Part shown: in pieces, positions 7,371 to 16,200 of the stretch
How the letters are laid out: each line of letters begins with the position of its first letter
Position numbering within the stretch: the stretch's first letter is position 1
From: Bacteroidales bacterium
Lineage (GTDB): Bacteria > Bacteroidota > Bacteroidia > Bacteroidales > UBA932
Assembly (NCBI GenBank): GCA_024689525.1
Contig: JAILDI010000130.1
Span: 1 to 18,989 of the forward strand
DNA: 18,989 nucleotides
Reading direction: 5' to 3'
Notes under the pieces: generated by a model
Database searches by the model: none
The model's input: the letters and a program-made list of their open reading frames with translations, nothing else
What the model was told of the DNA's origin: nothing
Position numbers and translations under genes: made by a program

Positions 7371-9296
7371 TTATTCCTCCCTGTATTTAGCGATAAGCCA
7401 GTTCACATTCAGCAGAGCGGCAGTTGTCATTGCCGATGAGATTACGCCGTGGGCCTCGTGGGGCGGGTCTCCGTCGTAGAGCTCCGAGAAGGCGCCCACA
7501 CCGTGCTTGGAAAGATCCTCATAGAAGCCTTCAGTAAGCCATTCAGCCCTCTTGATGAAGCTGCTTCCCATCATCATGAAACTGGCGTAGCAGTACTGGG
7601 CCAGCAGGAACGGGAAGGCGCAGCCGTTGTGGTAGGCAAGGTCGCGGTCGATCTGGGAGCCTTCGTAGACGCCCTTGTAGCGGACGTCGCGCGGGCTCAG
7701 GGAACGGATGCCGCGGCGGGTTACGAGTTCTGAGTTCACCACGCGCATAACTTCGCTCACCACTTCGCCGTCAACTGCGATATAGTCAAGCGACACGGCC
7801 CACAGCTGGTTGGGACGGAGTTCCAGGTGCTGGCCGGCATTGTCGACATAATCGGCCAGGAAGCCAAGGTCCGCGTTCCAGAAGGTGGGCTGGAATGTCT
7901 TTTCGATGAGTTCCTTGACAGGAGTCCAGCGCTTGGCGAACGCCGTCTTGGGGCCGTCCATTTCCAGTGCGAAGCAGATTGCGTTGTACCAGAGGGCGTT
8001 GGTGTCCACCTGGTATCCGGCCCTTTCCGTGACGGCGCGGCCGTTCACGTAGGCGTTCATCCAGCTGAGGGCGACGCCGTCCATCTGGGCCCACAGGAGG
8101 CCGTTGGGATGCATCGCAACCTCCGCCCTGGTGCCGGGAAGGTAGCTTTCAATGATATCCTTGAGGGTTTTGCCGTACTTCGCCCACACCTTCTTGGCGT
8201 TGGCGCCATAGGCTATGTACTGCTGGAGGGTAACCGCCATATAGAGCGGGGCCTCCACCTGGGTTGTGCGGCGGAACAGGCGCTCCTGCTCATCGGCGAT
8301 GAGGTTGTCCAGGATTTCCTCGAATTCTGCGGGGTCGTTCTTGCCGTACAGGGTGAGGCCCGCCAGGGATTCCAGGGTTTCACGCAGCAGACCGGTGTAC
8401 AGCCAGGAATAACCGGCGACGATCTTTTTCTTGCCTTCGCTGATGCGGATTAGGCTGTCTGCACTGCGGACCAGCTGGTCGTGGAAGGAGGTGATGGGGC
8501 CGATCTTGTCCACCGTTGCGGTGAATTTGCGGCTGAGGCCGGCGGGAGCAACGGGGGCTCCGGTTGTGGCCGATACCACCACGCTCTCCCCTTCCGAAAG
8601 GCTGAGCTCGAAGCTGCCGGGGACCAGGAGGTCTTCCCTGCAGTCGAAGCCGCGGCGCATTTCATCGGAATAGGTTACGCCTTTGTACCAGACCGGGGCG
8701 TGGCGGTATTCCGCCTTCCTGCTGATCTGGAGATTAAGGTCCGGGAAGCCTTCGTACATGTTGTACGCAACGCCGCCGGGGATGTCGTCATAATCCGTGC
8801 GGGCTTCCGCGTTTTCCATTGTGAGGTCGTGGACACGGCGGAAAGCAAGGAAAGGAGTGAGCGTGAGCTTTACCTTTGCCGGGGCTTTCTCCAGTTCGTA
8901 CTTGATGAGGATCTGGTCCTGGTCCGGTGCCAGCACCAGGCTCTTGGAGAAAACCATCTCGCCGATCTTGTAGGTGATGTGCGGTACGGGATCCGCATCG
9001 AAATCCACGATGTACTTGTGTCCGCGGGGTTCATACTTGTCGCCATAGCAGTGGATGCCAAGGTTGAAGCGCTTGCCGCGGAGGGTGAGACTCTCGTCCA
9101 GTGACGACAGGAGGAGATAGCGATACCCGCCGAAGCGCTCCACCGGAGCGGCGAGAAGGCCGTGATAGCGCCTGGTGTTGCACGTTACGATGGACGTGTT
9201 GCAGTAGGCTCCGGTCTTCGAGGCGAGTATGATTTCCCTCTTGAGCGAGTAGGAGAGGTTCACCAGCTCGGACTTGTTGAATTTCAGAAAAGCCAT
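7371..9296 (-). CDS. GH133-like amylo-alpha-1,6-glucosidase / glycogen debranching protein, divergent active site (641 aa)
   Basis: The layout is that of bacterial GDE proteins: an N-terminal beta-sandwich domain with CNTRRYHGLL (residues 39-48) and LSSLDESLTLRG, then an (alpha/alpha)6 catalytic domain with MHPNGLLWAQMDG, NALWYNAICFALE, RPNQLWAVSLDY, RDLAYHNGCAFPF and SELYDGDPP (E605). Length and order are complete. Family members hydrolyse the alpha-1,6 glucose stub left by phosphorylase. Several usually conserved positions differ. The segment that in many members reads like GRDTFIALPGLTL is LLRETLESLAGLTL here (E306 at the Asp position). TWMD is SWMN (N414), though as I recall some Bacteroidetes relatives also have Asn there. 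WPW after YHNG is FPF. It could be inactive, altered in substrate, or a glucan-binding regulator. It sits 12 bases after glgB and 2 before the GT4 gene. Cytoplasmic. Confidence 0.88.
   Translation of the reverse strand: MAFLKFNKSELVNLSYSLKREIILASKTGAYCNTSIVTCNTRRYHGLLAAPVERFGGYRYLLLSSLDESLTLRGKRFNLGIHCYGDKYEPRGHKYIVDFDADPVPHITYKIGEMVFSKSLVLAPDQDQILIKYELEKAPAKVKLTLTPFLAFRRVHDLTMENAEARTDYDDIPGGVAYNMYEGFPDLNLQISRKAEYRHAPVWYKGVTYSDEMRRGFDCREDLLVPGSFELSLSEGESVVVSATTGAPVAPAGLSRKFTATVDKIGPITSFHDQLVRSADSLIRISEGKKKIVAGYSWLYTGLLRETLESLAGLTLYGKNDPAEFEEILDNLIADEQERLFRRTTQVEAPLYMAVTLQQYIAYGANAKKVWAKYGKTLKDIIESYLPGTRAEVAMHPNGLLWAQMDGVALSWMNAYVNGRAVTERAGYQVDTNALWYNAICFALEMDGPKTAFAKRWTPVKELIEKTFQPTFWNADLGFLADYVDNAGQHLELRPNQLWAVSLDYIAVDGEVVSEVMRVVNSELVTRRGIRSLSPRDVRYKGVYEGSQIDRDLAYHNGCAFPFLLAQYCYASFMMMGSSFIKRAEWLTEGFYEDLSKHGVGAFSELYDGDPPHEAHGVISSAMTTAALLNVNWLIAKYREE
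7376..7380 (-). promoter_or_regulatory. Shine-Dalgarno-like GGAGG before the GT4 gene
   Basis: On the minus strand the junction reads AGGGAGGAATAAAGATG, placing GGAGG 7 bases before the ATG at 7366-7368. The motif falls in the last codons of the upstream gene (Arg-Glu-Glu-stop). Bacteroidetes seldom depend on this signal, so it may be partly coincidental. Confidence 0.5.
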
Positions 9297-9308
9297 AAAT
9301 ATCGATAG

Positions 9309-11309
9309 TTATACTTTCTTCAGGACTATTGCGCTGCGGGCAGGCAGGTACAGGTACAGCGTGCTGCCGTAGCGCGGATTTCCGTTGGGTGATTTTTCGG
9401 CCACGGTGAAGTGGTGCTCTCCGCTTTGCACGCGCGCGAAGCCGTTGAAACGGGCTTCGTCCGTGTTCAGCACATCCACCCATTCGCCTTCCGGGGCGGC
9501 AAAGCCATAGTCCGCAAATGAGCCCTCTGCCGAAAAATTCAGCGCAAAGATACAGTTTTTACGCAAGAAAATCAAGATTTTCTTTTGCTCGTCCTGCACC
9601 AGGAGTTCGGGGTAGACGGACAGGAGCTTCTCATTTCGGATGAGGTGCACCATAGCTTCGTCGAAGTTGCGTAGGTAGCTGTAGCGCAGATAATCAGGCT
9701 CTTCCAGCGACCACTGCCTGCGCGCGTGCTTGAAAGACCAGCCGTTTCCTTCCCGGGGGAAGTCGATCCATTCCGGGTGGCCGAATTCGTTGCCCATGAA
9801 GTTCAGATAGCCGTTTCCGGCCGTCGCGGCCGTCACGAGGCGTATCATTTTGTGAAGGGCGATGCCGCGGTCCACGATGGGGTTCTGCGACTCCGTGTTC
9901 ATGCTGAAATACATCTCCTTATCCATAAGGCGGAAGATGAGGGTTTTGTCACCCACAAGCGCCTGGTCATGGCATTCCGCGTAGGAGATGGTTTTTTCAT
10001 CGGCCCTCTTGTTGGTGAGCTGCCACCAGATTTCACCCACGCTCCACTGCTCGTCGGAGAGTTCCTTGATCCACTTGATCCAGTTGTCGGCCACGCCCAT
10101 CGCCATGCGGAAGTCAAAGCCCACGCCGCCCTCGTCGAAGGGGGCTGCCAGGCCGGCCATTCCGGACACGTCTTCCGCGATGTTGAAGCCGTTGGGGTTC
10201 ATTTCCTTCACCAGCTGGCAGGCCAGGGCAAGGTAGGTTACCGCGTTCTCATCGACCCCCTCGTTGAAGTAGAGATTATAGTCTCCGAAGGCCTTTCCAA
10301 GGCCGTGGTCCCAGTACAGCATGGAGGTTACCCCGTCGAAGCGGAAACCGTCGATGTGGTATTCTTCCATCCAGTATTTTACGTTGGAAAGGAGGAAGTA
10401 TTTGGTCTCGTCCTTGCCATAGTCGAAGCAGCGGGAGCCCCAGGCCGGATGGCGGCCCTGGTCGCCCCTGTAGAAGTAGAGGTCTTCCCTGCCGTCGAAC
10501 ATGGACAGGCCTTCCGCCTCGTTGTCCACGCTGTGGCTGTGGACGATATCCATCACCACCGCGATGCCTTTGGCGTGGGCCTCATCGACCAGTGCCTTGA
10601 ACTCTTCCGGAGTGCCGAAACGGGAGCTCAGGGCGAAGAAATTGGACACCTGATAGCCGAAGGAACCATAGTACGGATGCTCCTGAAGGGCCATAATCTG
10701 CAGGGTGTCGTAGCCAAGCTTCTTTATGCGGGGAAGGACGTCTTTTCTGAACTCGTCGAAGGTGCCCACCTTCTCCTTTTCAGTTGCCATGCCGATGTGG
10801 CATTCGTAAATCATCGGGTTGGGGCGCTTTCCGGCGTGGCCGTGCTTCCACACATACTTTTCCGCCGGATCCCACACCTGGGCGCAGAACACTTTGGTAA
10901 CATCGTCCTGCACCACGCGGGTGGCGTATGAAGGGAGCCTCTCCCCTCCTCCGCCGGGCCATTCGATGTACAGTTTGTACAGTTCCCCGTGATGGAGCAT
11001 CATCTCCGGGAGTATCAGCTCCCAGTTGCCCGCGCCCACGGGTTTCAGGGCATAGCCTTCTGCCCTTTTCCAGTTGTTGAAATCGCCGATGAGATAGATT
11101 TTGTTGGCGTTGGGGGCGAACTCGCGGAACACCCAGCTGCCGTCGTCGCAGCGATGAAGGCCGAAGTATACGTGGTTGTTTACTGCGTCTTTGAGAAGCC
11201 CGTCCCCTGCAATATGCTTTCGCATATCCAGGATCCTCTGATGACGGGCCTGGATGGCCCCCTTGAACGGCATCAGATACGGATCCCTGTCATAGATTTG
11301 CTTTTTCAT
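9309..11309 (-). CDS. glgB: 1,4-alpha-glucan branching enzyme, eukaryotic-like GH13_8 type (666 aa)
   Basis: The branching enzyme cuts an alpha-1,4 chain and reattaches it through an alpha-1,6 bond, making glycogen soluble. Near residues 55-130 lies a CBM48 module (FREFAPNANKIYLIGDFNNW). The GH13 barrel follows, with YECHIGM, DIVHSHS, DGFRFDGVTSM (D325, nucleophile), FNIAEDVSGM (E379, acid/base) and ECHDQAL (D448, transition-state Asp). The C-terminal all-beta domain ends in YLPARSAIVLKKV. The motifs and the missing long N-terminal extension resemble the plant/animal branching-enzyme group more than the E. coli type; many Bacteroidetes carry this form. It is the first gene of the glycogen operon, behind a 98-base gap with a promoter-like element. 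The first residues, MKKQIYDRDPYL, follow a leader with no Shine-Dalgarno. Confidence 0.96.
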   Translation of the reverse strand: MKKQIYDRDPYLMPFKGAIQARHQRILDMRKHIAGDGLLKDAVNNHVYFGLHRCDDGSWVFREFAPNANKIYLIGDFNNWKRAEGYALKPVGAGNWELILPEMMLHHGELYKLYIEWPGGGGERLPSYATRVVQDDVTKVFCAQVWDPAEKYVWKHGHAGKRPNPMIYECHIGMATEKEKVGTFDEFRKDVLPRIKKLGYDTLQIMALQEHPYYGSFGYQVSNFFALSSRFGTPEEFKALVDEAHAKGIAVVMDIVHSHSVDNEAEGLSMFDGREDLYFYRGDQGRHPAWGSRCFDYGKDETKYFLLSNVKYWMEEYHIDGFRFDGVTSMLYWDHGLGKAFGDYNLYFNEGVDENAVTYLALACQLVKEMNPNGFNIAEDVSGMAGLAAPFDEGGVGFDFRMAMGVADNWIKWIKELSDEQWSVGEIWWQLTNKRADEKTISYAECHDQALVGDKTLIFRLMDKEMYFSMNTESQNPIVDRGIALHKMIRLVTAATAGNGYLNFMGNEFGHPEWIDFPREGNGWSFKHARRQWSLEEPDYLRYSYLRNFDEAMVHLIRNEKLLSVYPELLVQDEQKKILIFLRKNCIFALNFSAEGSFADYGFAAPEGEWVDVLNTDEARFNGFARVQSGEHHFTVAEKSPNGNPRYGSTLYLYLPARSAIVLKKV

Positions 11310-11343
11310 ATGGTCAAGCGTTGTATATGCGGTTAGTTGCGTT

Positions 11344-11371
11344 AAATATAGTGATTATTTTTCATTTTTCC
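11344..11371 (-). promoter_or_regulatory. Predicted promoter of the glycogen operon (copy 1 of a shared 28-base element)
   Basis: Read on the minus strand, this block starts GGAAAAATGAAAA and ends in TATATTT, 34 bases before the glgB ATG. TATATTT fits the Bacteroidetes -7 consensus TAnnTTTG except for its last base. No TTTG sits at the expected -33 position; instead there is an A-rich tract. The same 28 bases recur, with 24 identities, upstream of the Rhs gene at 18664-18691. The rest of the gap (11310-11343 and 11372-11407) shows only a weak imperfect inverted repeat near 11383-11399 and no clear terminator for the lipoprotein gene. Confidence 0.55.
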
Positions 11372-11407
11372 TCGAACTAAGCTTTGTTTACCAACCAAAT
11401 TTAAGTG

Positions 11408-11914
11408 CTAATTATTATTCAACCCATTTTTGTTCAAAAAATGCGTCAACGAGTCGCTTGGCGGATATGTGATTAAATAATCAAGACTATCCAAATCGCT
11501 AACAGTTAAAACATATTCTTCTTCGTACAAACTGCTCATATGGCCATTTTCACGCAAAAAAGACTCCCAGCCAATATCCTGAATTGTTTCGTCTTTCCAC
11601 ACTCTAATCACTAATCCTTTCGGGAATAATTTTTTCCATTCACACCCTTTCCCTTGTAAGAAAAATATTAGCTTTGTAGCATGGGGCTCAAGATATCTAA
11701 AATAATCGGTATAATTATTCAGTGTAATCCCTCCTTCATGGAAAGTGCTCAAATTACCGGAGGAATATTCCCCATAATCACTGTAAGAAAACCAAACGGC
11801 ATAGTCTGTATCATTTCTTCCATCCAGCAGTGCAACCGTGTCAAGATATTCACATGAGTGTGTTGCCAACAAGGCCACCAATATGGCCAGTAATAGTATA
11901 AAAACCCTTTTCAT
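11408..11914 (-). CDS. Small lipoprotein, candidate immunity protein (168 aa)
   Basis: I do not recognise this family by name. The N-terminus is a lipoprotein signal: MKR, a hydrophobic run from residue 4 to 17, then ATHSC with C21 as the likely lipidated cysteine. The mature part is about 147 residues, rich in acidic and aromatic residues, with no catalytic motif visible. Near its end it carries DLDSLDYLITYPP (residues 140-152), which aligns with the neighbouring lipoprotein, so the two are probably distant paralogues. The gene starts 4 bases after the neighbour's stop and is very AT-rich (bases 11461-11520 are 18/60 G+C), unlike glgB behind it. Position after an Rhs toxin-like gene, small size, lipid anchoring and shared base composition make an immunity role plausible. 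This is inference from context. Confidence 0.8.
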   Translation of the reverse strand: MKRVFILLLAILVALLATHSCEYLDTVALLDGRNDTDYAVWFSYSDYGEYSSGNLSTFHEGGITLNNYTDYFRYLEPHATKLIFFLQGKGCEWKKLFPKGLVIRVWKDETIQDIGWESFLRENGHMSSLYEEEYVLTVSDLDSLDYLITYPPSDSLTHFLNKNGLNNN

Positions 11915-11918
11915 TTGA

Positions 11919-12419
11919 CTATTGATCTTCTTCTCCGTATTGGTCGTATCTGGGCCACATATGAATATTCTTCATTTCAGGGGATGGCGGATAAGTGACA
12001 ACCCAGTCAAGTGTTTCAATGTCTTCTCGCTTTAAATCATATCTTGCAATAATAGGAAGATCTACAAAACTATCGTTATCCTGTTTTTGTTCATATGATT
12101 CTATTAATTCAATGTCCATCTCTGAAATATAGACTGAAACATACCCTCCATAGACATATGACTGTCTAAAAGCATTATACCAGGATTGAACTCTCCCATT
12201 AATCCCAGAAATATATCTACGAGAAGAATGGGGTTGGATTGAGACCGGCAACTGATCAATTCTACAATGTCTAACCAGCATAGAATCATCAGGATATTCT
12301 AAATTGGCATGAAAACAAATTATCTTATCACTATTATTATCAACTTTGATGTAATAATCTTTTGTCTTCTCACAAGAAATAAAAAAAATACATGAAAGAA
12401 TAATAAACAAGTATTTCAT
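11919..12419 (-). CDS. Small lipoprotein, candidate immunity protein (166 aa)
   Basis: Unnamed family. The signal peptide is short: MKYLFIILSCIFFISC with C16 as the likely lipid site, followed by EKTKDYY, so the mature protein should be membrane-anchored on the periplasmic side or at the surface. The mature region looks like a compact beta-rich domain (YYIKVDNNSDKIICF, SSRRYISGING, GGYVSVYISE). It ends with DIETLDWVVTYPP (residues 133-145), matching the other lipoprotein's C-terminal motif, then a polar tail. It lies 22 bases after the Rhs stop and 4 bases before the next lipoprotein gene, so all three are likely one transcript. Codons are AT-rich like the Rhs tip. An immunity protein for the tip fits the arrangement; a general surface lipoprotein is the alternative. 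Confidence 0.8.
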   Translation of the reverse strand: MKYLFIILSCIFFISCEKTKDYYIKVDNNSDKIICFHANLEYPDDSMLVRHCRIDQLPVSIQPHSSRRYISGINGRVQSWYNAFRQSYVYGGYVSVYISEMDIELIESYEQKQDNDSFVDLPIIARYDLKREDIETLDWVVTYPPSPEMKNIHMWPRYDQYGEEDQ

Positions 12420-12441
12420 ATAGAATAAAGGTTAGTAAATA

Positions 12442-13230
12442 CTAGTAAAGCACGCCGTCCGTAATTGTCTTAATCATAATTGAATAAAATATACTGAACA
12501 TATATGACCAGTTTAATTCAATCGGATAGTTTGATAATATAGATTCATTATATTGTTTTTGGGTCCCATAGTTGAGCCAATCTACATCTATAATAGGATT
12601 AATATATCCATATGTCGATTTTTTTATACTATATACCCACTGTCCGTTGTATTCTCCTGTTGTTTCGTCATACGTATCAAATTGTTCAGGGTAATATTTT
12701 TTGAAGTAGTTGAAGGCTCTTTTGTTAGCATCTTGTTCCACTGGGATATAATCATGATTGCTTATTGTAGTTACACTTGGAATAGCGACCTTAGAAAAAT
12801 AAAAAGGGCCAAGGGCTTGACTTTGCAAATAATGACCAAACTCATGTTGAAATAATTCATTCCCATTGAATGCTTTTAATTCATTTCCACCTGTAATATA
12901 GTTACCTAGAGTAAATGCTCCCCAATTGCCTTTTTTTGTTGTTACTACCGTCGCCCCATGAAGGTAATCTATAGACTCTACTCCCCCAACAAGATGTAAA
13001 GTGTTTATAGTTTGAGCTGTCAAAAAGCCCATCCATGTTTGTCCTGCCTGAACAGTAAATCTTGATAATATTTCCCATGCCTGCCCCCAGGAACCTTTAT
13101 TCTTATCCGTAACAAATAATCCGCCCCAAATCCTTAAGTCATTTTTTGCCATCTGATTTGCACGGGACAAACCACCTCCAATAAAACCGATTAGCCAAGA
13201 ATCAACCACAAAGTATTCTCCGCTCTCATC
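12442..13230 (-). other. Rhs C-terminal tip region (putative HExxH toxin module), AT-rich
   Basis: This covers residues 1806-2067, after the Rhs core. It begins at DESGEYF, passes small hydrophobic stretches (WLIGFIGGGLS, TVQAGQTWMGFL), then ELFQHEFGHYLQSQALGP, NHDYIPVEQDANKRAFNYF, and ends with an aromatic-rich tail. HExxH followed 32 residues later by E-x-D-A resembles zincin peptidases whose third ligand lies in an ExxD-type helix. Base composition drops sharply: 12541-12600 has 19/60 G+C, while 13261-13320 in the core has 36/60. The tip shares YLQSQxLGP, AIPS and EQDANxRAFNYF with the partial gene at the right edge. Confidence 0.75.
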
Positions 13231-16200
13231 GCTATACTTCAGCGGATTATTCAGCGCATAGGCGTACCTGTTGAAGTTTTGCGAGAAGTCCGGGGCCTGA
13301 ACATACGGGTCCGGACTGAGGAATCGGCCAAGGACGGGGTCGTACAGGCGGGCGTTCATATTTATGAGCCCGAACTGTGGTAGGTGTTCATGGCCGCAGT
13401 AGCCTCGGCCGAGCAGAAGGGTGGGCTCGGAGGTGATGGCGTACAGGGAGAAAGTCTGCGGGTCCCGCATGCGTCCCCAGGCATCGTAGCTGTACTCGGC
13501 CACAAGCGTACCGGAGGTGCTTACAATATTGGTGATGCTCCCGAGGTAGTCGCGCCCGATCACATATGGAGTCCATGCCCCGTTGCCGGTTTTCTGGAGA
13601 ACCATAGGGGCATTGTAGGCGTCGCCGCCAAGGAACAGGCGCTGAATTACACTGCCACTTGAGGGCTCTTCTATCTCATACCGGTCTCCGATGTAGTACT
13701 TGTTGGCAGTGCTGACGCCATCAGTTGTTGACATCTTCACCCGATTGTAACCTGCATCATAAATAAATGAGGTGGTAACGCCGTTTTCGCTTATGGATTC
13801 CGGGCGGTCGAAAGAAGTGTATGTGACAGTCTGTTGAGCCGGTCTTGTAACGGATGCGCTTGATGCGTAAAGTTTGTCTATCTTATACGGGCTACCAGTT
13901 GTGGTATATGTCATTGTTCCAACCCCGCCTTTGCTGATGACATTGCCATTGGTCGTATAGGTAACGGCTCCCCAATCGGTAGAGGCCAGGCGGCCAAGAT
14001 CGTCATAAGTAAACGACTCATCCTCGGATGGCTGTCCGGTGACATGTCTTCCGCGGCTCATAAGATTACCCGTGGACGGGTTGAAAGTGGTAGTCAGGTT
14101 CTGCAGAGTGCCGCCGGAGAGTTTGCGTGCCGTTGGGAAGCCATACTGCGAGTATTCATATGTCCGGTAAATCCCTGCCGATGAGGCGGAAGTGGGTTGC
14201 CCGAAATCATTTTCGGAGACGAGAGACAGAATCGCAGTGCCTCCCGGAAGTGTGACGGCTGTGTTGTAACCGTTACCATAACTGTAATTCTCTGTAGTTA
14301 TATATCCATCCTGGGAAGCGAAGATTATCGACGAGACCTTGCTCCCGGCCCCGTAAGTGAACACTTTCCGAAGCCACTTGCCGTCGGGGACGTAGTGCAA
14401 TAAAGTGTCGGGACGGTCGTATGCGTCGTAGGTGTATTCCTTGCCAGTTGAGTTGGTGGACACTTCGGAGATAAGCCTGCCGTATGAGTCGTAGCTATAT
14501 GTGGTATTAAACGAGTTTGAACGTGTTATCCCGGTCACTCGTCCGTATTTGTCCTGCGATGTTGTAATGCTACCCTTGTCGTTAGTCTGGGTGGTAGATG
14601 AAGTGCCGTTTGTATTCCACGTGTAAGACGTCGTCCTTGTTCCCGCACTCGGGTCGATGATTGACGTTCGCCGTCCCATAGCGTCAAAGGAGAAGGTTGT
14701 CACCGCTCCACCCGGAGCAGTGATTGACGAAGGCTGCCCGTCATCACGGAGAGAATAAGTAATCGTACCTGCGGCATCGGTGCACTGAAAAAGGTCCCCC
14801 ATGGCATTGTACGTGCGTGTAGTGGAAATGCCATCCTTGGTTTCAGTAACGGAAGTCCCGCTGTATGACCATGTAGTCTGCCTTCCCGATGCTTCTACGA
14901 TAGACGTGGGTCTGCCATAGTAATCGTAGTTATACCGGTTACGGTAAGTCCATGTCGCCCCCCTGTATGGAAGGGATACATATGCGACACGTCCTTTGGC
15001 GTCATAGAAGGTCATCGTATTCTGCCACTGGCCGTTGTATCTTTGCTGTGAGCGCTTAACCTCTCTCCCGAGTGCATCGTAATCCCGAATCTCGGGCGGC
15101 TGACCGGTTGCGGTATGTGTGACCTTATATGCTCCTGATCCCCCCCATGCCGTAGCAGTTGAATCTACGGAGTTGTCTGGGCGAACGGTTTTTGTCTTGT
15201 TCCCCCACGTGTCATATGAAAGGTAACAGGTCCTTCCCATATGGTCTGTTACTACTGTCGGATTACCGTATCGTGTAAAACCGGAATAAGTGGTAGTCAG
15301 CCCAAGGGCATCTGTCAACGAGGTCATGTGCCTCCCTGAAGCGTCATAAGTATAGGAATCGCCCACATACTCTGTGGAGTTGTAAGGCGCTGACCGTTCG
15401 GACAAAACATTACCATGCGAATCGTATGTCCACTGTCCCTTGGATACAATGGTAAAGGAAACCGAATCCGGAGAGACTGATTGAGTCCTAGTCAGTGGGT
15501 GATAATGCTGGTCGTAGGTCAAGGATGTCCTTTCAACCCATTTGGTCGAAGCATTGCCGTCTCTCTCGGTGGAGACGGTTTGTGAGAGTACTGTGCCCAG
15601 GACATAGGACTGTGCTGTATTATTGTGGCTGTACGATGTCGACTGGATATGCGTCAGCGGTGCTCCCGAACCAATACTGAACTGCTCCGTCACAGTTACG
15701 GGATAATCGAAATCGTCATACTGTATCGAAGTGTTTTTGACTATCCCGTTTAAATTGTCATTCGCCACACATGAAATCATTCGTGGAGAAAACTTGCCAT
15801 AAGTCGTACTGTGCTCGTCATACAAGTATGTAGAGGACGAGTAGGGAGAATTCAATTCGCTCCAGAGATATGCGTATGTGCCAATTAAGACACCTGCTTT
15901 CTGAGGATTGAAGCGCTGTACATCGATTGAGTATACACCAGCAAGATATGATCCTGTCCTAATTTTGGAGAAGCCGCAAAAACCCAGCCCCCGGTTGTTT
16001 ACCACACAGTCCGACCAAGAGTATGAATCTTGCAAAAACGTTTGTGCATTATCATTATTCGACTCTTTTCCGACAGCTCCATTAATAACATAGGTCGGAA
16101 GAGTTTTTAATTGGTATCCTGCGGAGGCGTCTATCCCGGTGGGGTTTTCTGTCCAATATAGCGCTGCGTTAGGCAAGTACCGGTAAGAGTTGATAATTGT

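Noticed and set aside
9726..10931. Open frame of 401 codons on the plus strand
   Set aside because: It is antisense to glgB across the catalytic barrel; no supporting motif.
11383..11399. Imperfect inverted repeat TTTGGTT-GGT-AAACAAA as a terminator or operator
   Set aside because: The stem is short, AT-rich and carries a mismatch, with no T-tract after it; too weak to call.
13384..13662. Plus-strand open frame of 92 codons in the Rhs core
   Set aside because: Antisense to the conserved Rhs core; no start signal or motif.
13465..15730. Repeated segments as a possible CRISPR or DNA-level tandem repeat
   Set aside because: The repetition is only at protein level (YD units of uneven length); the DNA copies are not near-identical or evenly spaced.
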